From Lepidurus packardi (lineage: Eukaryota; Arthropoda; Branchiopoda; Notostraca; Triopsidae), in the NCBI GenBank assembly GCA_023053545.1, contig JAKZAN010000007.1, positions 10,540,001 to 10,604,000 of the forward strand: a stretch of 64,000 nt of DNA. Direction: 5' to 3'. How positions within the stretch are numbered: the stretch's first letter is position 1; each line of letters starts with the position of its first letter. The translations under genes were made by a program, and so were the position numbers. Positions 1 through 14,742 of this stretch are shown piece by piece. The notes beneath the pieces were generated by a model, which worked only from the letters and a program-made list of their open reading frames with translations, was not told the DNA's origin and made no database searches.

Positions 1-212
1 ACAGCGGCGGTGGATGCTGTAGTAATTCGTATTCTTCGACGAACGATCTGCTGCCTATTCTGGCGTTGGTAGCTCTAAGTTTGCTACTCCTGTACTTGAT
101 TACACTCGCCACTACCACTACTGCTGGTCGCCGTAAACGCGCTACTGATGACCCCTTCCTATTAGAGGATGACTCAGGTAGACATTTAGCTTTTTTTAAG
201 CTAATCAATTGA
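1..212 (+). CDS. 3' end of a Gly-rich, C-terminally membrane-anchored protein (partial)
   Basis: The frame opens at the window edge and runs to a TGA at 210-212. It shows a Ser-Gly-Gly-Gly-Cys-Cys stretch, then a hydrophobic segment of about 20 residues containing LLPILALVALSLLLLYL, a Thr run, the basic motif AGRRKRA and an acidic tail. The same order (Gly-rich, Cys-Cys, membrane segment, Thr run, GRRRR, acidic tail) occurs in the intact protein at 4411-5298, so the two are paralogues. A GT after the codons for DDS near 177 could be a splice donor, so the last residues are unsure. The family has no function I can name. The basic motif could be a proprotein-convertase site or a stop-transfer flank. 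Confidence 0.6.
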   Translation, partial: SGGGCCSNSYSSTNDLLPILALVALSLLLLYLITLATTTTAGRRKRATDDPFLLEDDSGRHLAFFKLIN

Positions 213-1245
213 GTTTACGTTTACTTATTTCTTTAAAACTATTGGTTCAATGAAACCTCTGTGTCTAAAGTAGATTTTAGTATTTGGTATCTAATGTGTT
301 CGTAATTAAGCTTATTTAACCAATTTAATCTTTGGGATAAGTTCATTCCTTTGGGATAATTTTCTTTTAAGCACTCTAAAGATTGTTAGAATAGTTCTTA
401 AAGAATAGTTAAAGGATGGCGTGGTTTGCACCAGAGAGTTATATTGAAAGTCCGAACCGCAATCAGGATCGCTTAAGCTTGAATCATTACCGTCTGCCGT
501 AAGGAATACCGCTCTCTTTTGATCCTAAAAACAATGTCTCTGGGCCTTCTTAACGGCATCTTTGTCACACTTCTAAATAAAGGTCTGTAGGAGTCGCGCT
601 TGGCTGCATTTGGGTGAAAAAAACGGCATGAGAGAATATGGTCATTCTAGTGTCAAATCGTAATCAAAGGCGATGTCGTGTGCTGGGAGTCGCTGCTCGA
701 GGTAAAACTCCCGTAGAAACGATGTGGGTGAAACGGATATCATTCCTATCCCTCAAGACGCCTTGCCCCTAGCGCTCTAGGCACTCTATACCTTCTAAAT
801 CAATCTATATACTTCCCAAATCAATCTCTAATCTGATCGAAATAATTCCAAAAATCACGAAGAGTCCTAGACGTGCGAATAAAAACACAGAATTTGGAGG
901 TAAATAACGAAACAAGAACGCAAACTCCGTAATAACAATAACAACATATGACAAGAACCCTTCTACTGAATCTGTCTAACTGAACTCTAGAAATCACGTT
1001 TAGCATTCCAGATTTGGAAAAATTAGTATAAGAAACTATAGTATAAGAAACTATATATGAAAAAATAGTCTAAAAAAATCGCAAAAATCAACTTATAAGG
1101 ACAATTCTTCGCAAAATGTACTACTAACGCCTTCACTGTAGTTCCCTCGTTATTTCTGCTTTTGATAACCGCAGAAATGACTGTGGTGGTCGAATCCGAC
1201 CCGAGTGGGATGTGATTAGTGACCTTAGTGTGAACTTGGTGGAAT
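213..1245. other. Intergenic, no gene seen
   Basis: AT-rich sequence between the two upstream members of the Gly-rich family. Only short open frames are present and none has splice or family support. Confidence 0.5.
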
Positions 1246-1590
1246 GTGCTTCCAGATCTAGTCATCCTTTTCACTGACATTGCCGGTAGTATAAGCAAGA
1301 ACGATACCTATACTCTCACTCGCCTTTCTCGCACGCCAGAAAGCATTACTCAGGGTATTGGCCGTCAATACGCTGGATCGGCAGTATTAGCTACGATTCT
1401 TAAGTCCTATACCGCCTTATATCTTCCTACGGTAGAGGGTACGGTGATTACAGTGGTGGCTATTGCTCCAAAACACCCTTCTACCAAGATTTACCCCTTC
1501 TCATCCTAAACTACGCTGCTCAATGTCCTGAATCTACCTCGCCACCATTACACCAAGAACGAAGGGCTCTTTTTTTTTAGAATAAGGAAA
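1246..1590 (+). pseudogene. Decayed copy of the Gly-rich membrane protein
   Basis: Around 1425-1480 one frame reads a YGRGYGDYSGGY-like stretch followed by Cys-Ser-Lys and then LPLL, matching the Gly/Tyr-rich to membrane-segment junction of the intact paralogue at 4411-5298. Upstream, the matching frame carries a stop near 1400. Downstream the hydrophobic segment is lost by frameshift: the DNA still resembles the Thr-Thr-Ala-Gly-Arg region but no single frame encodes it. The 3' end is interrupted by a retroposed insertion starting at 1568. The reading as a pseudogene is inference from the broken frame. Confidence 0.5.
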
Positions 1591-1777
1591 GAAGCTATTA
1601 CCATATCTTTGCTATAGTATGGCTACGCTCTCCTTTCGAGGAATAGCGTAAATGAATGTATGTTTGTAAAATTGTTCACTGATTACTCAACTTCAGACCC
1701 AATAAATAGGCGGCAACGAGCAGTGCTCACGCTGAGATAAATTAAAAAAAAAAAAAAAAAAAAAAAGAACGAAGGGC
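1555..1777 (+). mobile_element. Retroposed insertion with poly(A) tail and target-site duplication
   Basis: The 13-base sequence AAGAACGAAGGGC occurs at 1555-1567 and again at 1765-1777. Between them lie about 170 bases ending in an A tract of more than 20. A direct repeat flanking a poly(A)-ended segment is the signature of LINE-machinery retroposition. The body (1568-1743) has no open frame of note and could be a SINE or a retrocopy of a small RNA; I do not recognise the source. It interrupts the decayed Gly-rich gene copy, so it landed after that duplication. Confidence 0.65.
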
Positions 1778-4410
1778 ACTGGCAAAAGTTCTACTACATT
1801 GTTCTCCAACCACACAATGAAGACTTGGGTACAAACTTAGGAACCTTTAACTCTGAACTTGTTTGAAAATTCTCAAGAACGTCACTAGCATTCACAGCAC
1901 GTCCGCAAGAGTTCGTTTCCCAAACTCGGAAAATTCTCAAAAATTTCGCTAAAAATAAACTTTCATCAAATTTTAAAGCTGTCATTCATTAAACATTAAA
2001 CACATCATTAAACACAATTTCTCATCAAGTTAGGAAAGCCTTTAAAACTCATTACAAATAACATTATTTTCCAAGTTGTCAAATTTTCACACACTGAACG
2101 AAGAGGATTGATAAAAATAATCATCAAACCCACTAGGTTTATTCAAATTCGAAGCTACTATCAACTTCCTCTACAAAAACGCCTCCTTTTCTCTTTAAAA
2201 AAACAAAAAACCTTTCTCTCGACTTGAATGAAATTTGTCACACACTTCCAAGTGACTTGAAAGAGATCGCGCTTGGTTGAACTCCGAGTGTAAGTTTATT
2301 ATCGCACTCTATCGTCTTAAAAGCACTAATCTTCAAAGTCACCGTGCTCTAATGTGTTCTAGAAAGACTTTGTTCCGCGACTTGCACCGGTTTGTACGCC
2401 CCTACCAGCTTATAAAGGGGGGGTGGCCTCCAGTTATTATGACTAGGCAATGTCTTTGGATCCCTCTCCACATGGGTTTACAAAAATGACGAAGCTATTA
2501 CTCACGCCTAAAAAGATTAAGCTCTTTGTCCTAACTTTCCTTGTGCATCTTCCTATGTTTATAACAAAAGTCCGCAGGATGCAGGTGTAAAGCGATTTCA
2601 ATTTTTCGCACAAGTCGACAAAATCACAGCTAAAACGAGAAGGAAGTGTTACCCTACCGTAAAGCTAGCGCTTTTCAAAACTTCCCATAGTTACTTCAAG
2701 TTTACTACCTTAATAATAAGTTAATCAGCCAAGCGCGAAATTTGGGAGGGAAAAAAGAAGAAAATCGCTCACGATTTAGTTATATACTCTTCAGTTCCAC
2801 TACACACGTGTCTTTAAGGTACTCCCAAGCAGTACTTTTTTTCTTTTTCGTTTTTTACCTAAGCTTTTACATAATCTATCTTGTAGTTAAAAAAAAATTG
2901 AAAAACATGTCACTTTACACAATAGACCTACCCAGCCGTCTTAACCCATCCAGACTTCTAATTGAACCACCATTGAACAAGTGGACAGAAGTAAATCAAT
3001 CTTAAACTTTGCCTAACACACTTTTTTGATTCCGCGTTCGAAGTTGGCGGTTTTGATTTCACCTTAAACAACAGCATTCAGTAGTGAATCGTTAGTCTGA
3101 ACTATGAGTACAAAACGTATCGCAGAATCTGGTCAACAGTGAATGTTCCAACAAAGAAAATCCCGACTAACATTTGCAGTTCCCCCTTTCGGAAAGCAAC
3201 GATGAAAAATCTTGGGAGAAAAAAACGATAGCGTTACCTTACGTCTTTTTGCGATAGTCGTTGAGGTCTATTTATGAGACAGATTGTAGTTTGTTTTGTA
3301 CCTTGCATATAGCAGTGAATGCATAGAATGTTGCAACTCCTGCATAGAATGTCCAGCTATTCAAACGCTCGACAGTTTCTACACTCAATGGTTTTAAGAA
3401 TTGAACCCAAAAATGAAAAACAAACGCAAATTTCACTGTTAGACCAACAATGAAACTTCGCTGCCCAGCTTTCCCTTTGCATTCAGGGAAAAGTCACGAC
3501 CCCAAGAATGAACATAGAATCCAGTGTTGATCAACAATGAAATTTGGCTCCTACCCTTTATGCAAAAGGGAAAATGTAAAGAATGCCAACGAAGAAAATC
3601 CGCCACTCGAAGTCGTTTTGAGATCAAAGTGAGTGCCCTAACTGGCTTACAAGTTTAGAACGGTGAAAAAAAAAGGAAAACAAGAGTAGGGTTTATAGAA
3701 GCACTGAATGTAAACCCTTATACTGTGACTTATGCCTTACACAAATCTAATTTACTAGTTACTCTAGGTTATAGAGAGATAATGCCTATAATCGCACTCG
3801 ACAGTCTAGTGGAGAAAGGGTGTTTACGTCCAGCCTTTCTCGTTTGTTTTTTCGCTCAAACCTAAAACTAACATCACCGCATGAGAGGCGAACCACATAG
3901 AAAATTACCACGTATAGAATTAAGACGTAATTGAGCAATACGTATTCGATTGACTCCCTAAACTTAAGCCTTAGCTTAGCATGAAAAAAGTCCTCCGTCT
4001 TGGGAATTTGCTTTTTTTTTGTCTCCTTGAACCTTTCACGACATGAGATATGCAGAGGATGACGCGTGAAAGACGCAGCAGCAGCAGCGGCAACGGAAAT
4101 GTAGCGATCCGTAACATGGGATAGCTACCATTAGGTGCATTGACATCCCCGACTGCGTTTTTGCCGTTCGGGGCATGACCGAGCAAGGTGGTTACCCTCT
4201 GCAAGTACTGAACACTACGCTAGCGTTTAATAAAGTCCCGCCTCCTCCCAAAACGTTCGATTTCATAACCTTCCCTAGCTACTAGCTCTCCCATTGGTGG
4301 AAAGCGTCAGTCTCAATTCAGCCGGCATGGGTGCAGGTTGTGCCTCTAGAGCGCCCTTGTCTAAGTAGTTGCTTCATAGTTAGAGTGTTTAAGCTACCCC
4401 AGGGGTGATC
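1778..4410. other. Intergenic, no gene seen
   Basis: AT-rich sequence without a credible exon. Two copies of an 11-base motif (CAACAATGAAA) lie near 3447 and 3531, inside related blocks of about 90 bases at 3420-3610. The 5' flank of the Gly-rich gene ends at 4410. No clear TATA box was found. Confidence 0.4.
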
Positions 4411-5298
4411 ATGGTGAACCTGAGTTCCACGATTCTGCTCCTAACACTAGTGGTAACCGTCTCTATTGTGTTGGATCAGAATCAGAGTCATAGTTTAGCC
4501 ATCGAGTCGCCTTTAACTGAGAAAGAGGAAGAGAATGCAGACTTTCTGGCCATGTCGGATGCCTTTGAGCGAACCGAGTTCAAGGCAGATCTCAGTGATC
4601 TTCAGTGTAAAGGAGAAGAGTGTGGGGACGTAACTCGTGCGTTGTTCAGTATCGCGCATCGGTTTATAGAGCCGCATGTAGTGCTCTACAGTTTCCACGA
4701 CAATGGCAAGTTGCAACGCCACGTTCGCTCGGATCCCTTGGAGCATTTACCTAATTTGGATCCAGGGAATAAGACGATTCTGCTGAACGCTACAAGAAGA
4801 AGTCGGGCTAATCCTTCAAGCAGTGATTTTTACTCAGCCTATTTTGCGAACAACCAGCAGCAAACGCCTAGTATTCGCCAGAGGGTGGCAACGATTCGCC
4901 ATCCGGACCCGGATACCTACGATACGAGTACCGCTGCCATCCGCAAGTCCAAATACAACCAAGCGAGCCTTTTGGCCTTAGCGGATGAGAGTTACGGAGG
5001 GGGTGGGACTTATAGTGGCCCTTCTTACGAGGGTAGTTCATACGATAGTTACGGCGGGGGTAACAGTGGGTATGGAGGAGGCAGCTACGGGGGGTATGGA
5101 GGGTACGGAGGGTACCAGTGCTGCACCCAAAGGAAAGATTCCTTGTTACCCCTTTTGGTTGTTGGAGCGCTAGGTCTGCTCGCCTTCTACCTGTACCTGC
5201 AAAGTACCACCACTGCAGGGCGCAGGCGCAGAAATGCTGACGGTACCTACAGTGACGACGTAGAAGACGAGGGTGAGGGTGGTATATTTCTACCTTGA
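4411..5298 (+). CDS. Gly/Tyr-rich secretory protein with C-terminal membrane segment
   Basis: An intronless frame of 295 residues from the ATG at 4411. Residues 1-25 form a signal peptide or anchor (LLLTLVVTVSIVL). The middle is acidic and then polar, with two close cysteines (QCKGEECG) and a basic RRSR near residue 130. Residues about 190-235 are a Gly/Tyr-rich low-complexity tract. A CC pair precedes a membrane segment (LLPLLVVGALGLLAFYLYL), then a Thr run, GRRRR and an acidic tail. The layout suggests a surface or cuticle-associated protein, but I cannot assign a function. It is the only intact member of a three-copy local family (1-212, 1246-1590). Confidence 0.8.
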   Translation: MVNLSSTILLLTLVVTVSIVLDQNQSHSLAIESPLTEKEEENADFLAMSDAFERTEFKADLSDLQCKGEECGDVTRALFSIAHRFIEPHVVLYSFHDNGKLQRHVRSDPLEHLPNLDPGNKTILLNATRRSRANPSSSDFYSAYFANNQQQTPSIRQRVATIRHPDPDTYDTSTAAIRKSKYNQASLLALADESYGGGGTYSGPSYEGSSYDSYGGGNSGYGGGSYGGYGGYGGYQCCTQRKDSLLPLLVVGALGLLAFYLYLQSTTTAGRRRRNADGTYSDDVEDEGEGGIFLP

Positions 5299-7204
5299 CA
5301 TTTCCACCCTTTATCACGACCCCACTTTTCTTGTTAAATGCGCGTTAACAACGGATTTAACAAGAAAATGTATCATGAAAAAGAAAATTAACAATTGTTT
5401 CAATGAATTCGTTTTAAATAATACTGGCCCAGAGCTGCTGTTTATAAAAATAAGGAATTTTATTATTATTTGTATAAGATTTTTAATTACCAAAACTACC
5501 ACGCCAAATCCTGCAGGGCATTGAGTCTTGAGTATTATGAATATTTAGTATTAAGTATATTAATTAATTAATGGACTTAAGTAATTATAACTTATAGACT
5601 ATTCTGTTATTCTGATTTTTGTTTGTTTGGTAAGTTAGGTAGTTCGGAAAACAAACGAATTATAAGTTAAACGTCTTTCTACCCGTTTTTTAGTCACTTT
5701 GGACGGCTCGGCGTGGTTGAGTCTCATTCACGAACTTTGGGAGCAAGATGGGGTGGTAGACGACCCATCGTGTGCACAACACACCTTGTGCCGAATGAAT
5801 TACTTGGCCATGTCCGCACCGGGGCAAGCAGGATGGGCCGTTTCTATGTCCAGGTAAAAAAAAAATCCTCCAACGCAAGAAAAAGGTTTAAAATACGTAA
5901 AAAACACAAAAAAACGGAACGGTTGATTATTAATTGAAGTGAAACATATAACCTCAATTTTTTTATTTTTATCGTGTGCAGTATGCCGTTGTCTTACCTA
6001 CTCCATAACCGACATAACGGCGGATTCACCATGTATATGGACGCCTCCCTTTTGGGCCGTACCGGAGCCAATTGCAGCAGTTTGTTCAGTAACTGTCCAC
6101 GCTTACACTAAACGATTACATTTTTTCTCTTTTCTGGAAAGAAACTAAAGATTAATACCGCAAGTTAAGAAAGGGCATCTATAAGTATTAGCTTTTTTTA
6201 CTATCTCCATGGAACGTGAGTTTTATGAACAGAAATTGTCGCTTTGTTATACTCTAAAACCCATATCGCATCATTTCGGAAGTATTGTATGAAGTTCAAA
6301 CATTTCAAAACCCAGTGAGACGGAAGATATACCTTGTAAAACGCATTTTAAAACCGTCCTAGATAACTTTGGGATTTTTGTTATTTATTGTAATGTTGTA
6401 CTGGGTCATGTGGTTAGGGAATTCTGTGGTCTATAAAAATTCGCCATATATATGCACGGGGAAACTCATCCAACTGTTAAGTTAGCAGTGGGAGATGACT
6501 GGGGGGATGGTTTTCTCTTTTTTTTAAGAAATTTTGTTACATTTTGTTCTTAACTTATGAAATACATTCACTAATTCAAGAAAACCGCAGAATTTTTTGA
6601 GACTGACGAATTATTACCATACAGAAATTCCAATTAGTAATCCCACTTGTAAAATCCATAATTTAGCACGCTATGATGATCAGCGCTATTATTTCTGGGT
6701 TTATACTACTTCCCTAATGCAATTTTACTTTAAACTTAGGATACCGACTTTTTCTTTAACCCCAGAAAAAAAAAAAAAAAAAAAAAAATAGGCTATCAAG
6801 TGAAGGAATACCAAGCCGGAGCAACGCTACGCGTCACGGGGGCAAAAATAACGTTCGTACGGTGATCCTTAACTACGCATTATTACGTTGACCGTTGTTT
6901 GTGCCATTTGGCAAGGTAAACCGAAGTCACACTTTGATTCTCGGCATCATGTTATGAGAAAACGTCGGTAAGGTTTTAATATGTGGATACGATTAGTTAC
7001 ATACCTTTGGAGCTCGAGGCTAATGTTGATAAACAAGCACTTTTCCACACGTGAAAGGAAAACACGCAACGCAAGGTTTGAAATACAAAAACACTTTTGT
7101 TTAACTGAACTCTTGGCTCAAAAGATCGGTTAGTTCGTTGGATGTTTTTGGATAAGTTATTGAGCTATTATGTAATCAAGTTAGCACTCAAAACTGTCAA
7201 AATA

Positions 7205-7390
7205 TGAGACTAATTCCCGAGCGCTTGACCCCAGCAGTCAAGGGAGAAAAATGGCGCTTGCGAACGTTTTTAGAACCCCGCCTCCACGCCACGGGTCACG
7301 TGACGCCTCAAAAATCCGTCTGCTCGACTTCGCAAGACTTAAACGTTAATAACATCTAAACTACTCCTATCCGTGCTATAATTTTAAGCA
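7205..7390. repeat. Duplicated ~180-bp block, copy 1, with GTCACGTGA box
   Basis: This block and 7487-7670 share long near-identical runs, including ATGGCGCTTGCGAACGTTTT and CTCAAAAATCCGTCTGCT. Each carries a GGGTCACGTGA sequence, an extended CACGTG E-box of the type bound by bHLH-ZIP factors (USF/MITF/TFE family). The spacing between copies is about 285 bp. Confidence 0.7.
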
Positions 7391-7486
7391 AAAGCTGACC
7401 TTACTACACTACTACGAAAACGTGAAAACTTACGTTACGATTCCTACGCCGTACAACAGGTACAAAATACGAAATTATTGGCGAAA

Positions 7487-7670
7487 TACGAGGCTCAATC
7501 CCAAGCGCTTCACTACAGCAGTCAAGGGCGGAAAATGGCGCTTGCGAACGTTTTTAGGATGCACCCCACGCCCCGGGTCACGTGATACCTCAAAAATCCG
7601 TCTGCTTGACTTCGCAAGAAGTTAACCGTTAATAACGCCTAAACTATTCGTGCTAGAATTGTACAAAATG
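7487..7670. repeat. Duplicated ~180-bp block, copy 2, with GTCACGTGA box
   Basis: Second copy of the block at 7205-7390. It keeps the GCGCTTGCGAACGTTTTTAG core and the GGGTCACGTGA box, with scattered substitutions outside them. Conservation of the E-box in both copies is seen directly; a regulatory role is inference. Confidence 0.7.
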
Positions 7671-8372
7671 TGTCAAACTTACGTAAGCTACAAGATTCAT
7701 ACAACAGGTAACTAAATTGTTTATTTCCCCATTTCCCTAATTTATTCAGGGTTTTCTCAAAATGTTAAGACGCTACGGATACATAAATCTAATCCGTTAT
7801 CCTCTAGAAATTCAGTGGAAGTTTGAGTAGTTCTCTTATAAAGAGTCAATCTATTTTAACGTTCTACGTAATGCAGTAAGCGACAAAAAATGTAAAAGTA
7901 ATTTGGGTTGAAACCATGAACATGGAAACTCAAGAAAGCTTTTAAATTTAGCTATAAAACCTTGTAAAAACCAGCGGCATTCCACTTGATATTCGAATCG
8001 GCAAAAAATATCTCTTTTAAGGAAACTTTAAGTGGCCGCATGCGGTTTACGGATGGTTTAATGCCTATAATAAACCTACTACGAGTCATCACACACCCAA
8101 TGCAAGCGTCAATTTCACGAATGGCTGCTTAACATGTTTTTCTCTCCCTTTTTGCCCCTCTAAATAAAAACCATTTGCCCCTACACACCGCAAACGCACA
8201 CGTGGCTAATTACGAGTGTGAGTTTTATCCTTGAGTGAAAAAAATAAATAAACAGAAAGAAAGAACCAACTGGAAACACCCAGCAAGTATCCCTCCAGAA
8301 AAACACAAATCGCTAAATCATATTCTGTCATATTTATTACTCTAAAAAAAGGATTTCCTAAGATTCTCTCCG

Positions 8373-13379
<5,007 letters not shown>

Positions 13380-13898
13380 TTTTGTAATAAACCATGTAAT
13401 GTCTGATAATGAAGGCAATTTAAGTCTTTGGAAGGTAGCTTATCTAATTGGTGATACTTTTTAGTGCATAGCACTGCAGTTTCAATGGTTTGCGTTTGTT
13501 CGAGGTTGCATAAGCTTGTTTCGAAGAAAACAATAATGAAAAGACACATGGACGTTATCAAACACGTTGGTAGAATAGAGGGAGTGGAAGTAGCACTCTA
13601 CCATGCGTTTAGCGAGCGATTGTAGCGCCATTTTTGACGAGCTCCCAGGTTTTGAACTAAATACATGGATAAATGTGGCTTTTTGTTTAGATTTGAAACG
13701 GCGTAGGCTTTCGCCTATTGTCGTGGGAATATTGTTTAGTTAAAACTTCAAGCCTTTGAATATATCGAAGCACCAGGATAAGTGTGGAATACTATTCTAA
13801 TTAAACAAAATTAGAATAGCTTGAAATTCCATGAAATAAATTTTATTAAATTAAGACAGATGGTTTAATGAATTGGCTAGGATTGTATATTACATGGA

Positions 13899-14514
13899 TT
13901 AATATTGAGCACCGGATTCTTTGTACAAGAAGTGGATGACTACGATTCCTTTAGGTGTCTTAATCACTTCTTGGTGGGAAATTAGGAAAATGGCTGCAAC
14001 ACCATAAGCGAGACATGGGATTCCTAAAAAAAAATTAAGTTAATAAAGGATTATAGGGTAGAGGATTTGTAGAGATGAGAGATTTGATAGAGATGAGAGA
14101 TTTGTAGAAGGATTATAGAGGAATTGTACCCAGGTTCATAACTTTGATGATTCGGAAGAATCGATCTTCGAGTCCCAGATCTTCAGGTGGTCGTTGAGTA
14201 CAGTGGTATTTGATAAAGGGGTAGCAACCCGTTCTTAAGACGTGGAAGTTCTTATCGCCTACTCGCCAATTAAAATGAGACATTCCCCATTGATCGTCGT
14301 AGATATCCCTGTAGCGAACGAAATAGGAAGTCCAGGATGCTTTGTTTTGCTGAAGGCAATAGGTCAGAACTTCTGATGACTTTGGCTTCTCTTCAGAACC
14401 ATTGCTTACATTTCTTGGATTGTGTAAATGGCTCGCATTAAATCTTACTATCCGGCTACATGACTGTCTAAAGCAGTTTCCTTTCAAGCCTCGAAACATT
14501 GAAGCTTGCATCAA
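13899..14514 (-). CDS. C15orf61: C15orf61 homologue, small membrane protein
   Basis: Exon 1 is 14514-14130 and exon 2 is 14023-13899, joined in phase 1 and ending AQY. The motif series SEVLTYCL, WTSYFVRYRDIYDDQWG, SHFNW, NFHVLRTGCYPFIKYHC and KVMNLGIPCLAYG follows the animal C15orf61 family as I recall it. The N-terminus is Arg/Ser-rich, consistent with mitochondrial import. A hydrophobic segment (LAYGVAAIFLI) lies near the C-terminus. The family function is not established to my knowledge. The gene is head to head with GLMP, about 230 bp apart. Confidence 0.88.
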
Positions 14515-14742
14515 TCCAATCTAAAGCAAAAGTAAAAGAATGAGTAACCAAGTAATTAAAGTAAGCAAAACAAGATGGCGCTTCCCGCGCTTTTCGTATT
14601 TTGAAAATGGCGTCTCTCTTGTGAACTCCTCTGGGTTTTGCTTTGTTATTGTTTAACTAAGGGGTGTAGCTGCCCTTGTTTACAGCTATATGACGAAAAT
14701 AAAATAGAAAGAAATAGGAAGAAATACCTCAAATTCAGCATA
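14515..14742. promoter_or_regulatory. Shared (bidirectional) promoter region of C15orf61 homologue and GLMP
   Basis: The two start codons diverge and are separated by only 228 bp, so promoters and 5' UTRs of both genes must lie here. The segment contains ATGGCGC and GCGCTTCCCGCGC, a GC-richer patch in AT-rich surroundings. No TATA box stands out. Confidence 0.5.

Larger units (their letters stand above)
5299..8372. other. Intergenic, with A tract and duplicated block
   Basis: No credible exon was found. A run of about 24 A residues at 6766-6789 could be the tail of an old retroposon, but I found no flanking target-site duplication. The only structured part is the duplicated block at 7205-7670, described separately. 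Confidence 0.4.

Noticed and set aside
4868-5317. Minus-strand frame of 149 codons
   Set aside because: Antisense shadow of the Gly/Tyr-rich protein; the repetitive Gly codons keep the opposite strand open.
6766-6789. Run of about 24 A as evidence of a second retroposon
   Set aside because: No target-site duplication or recognisable body could be found on its 5' side.
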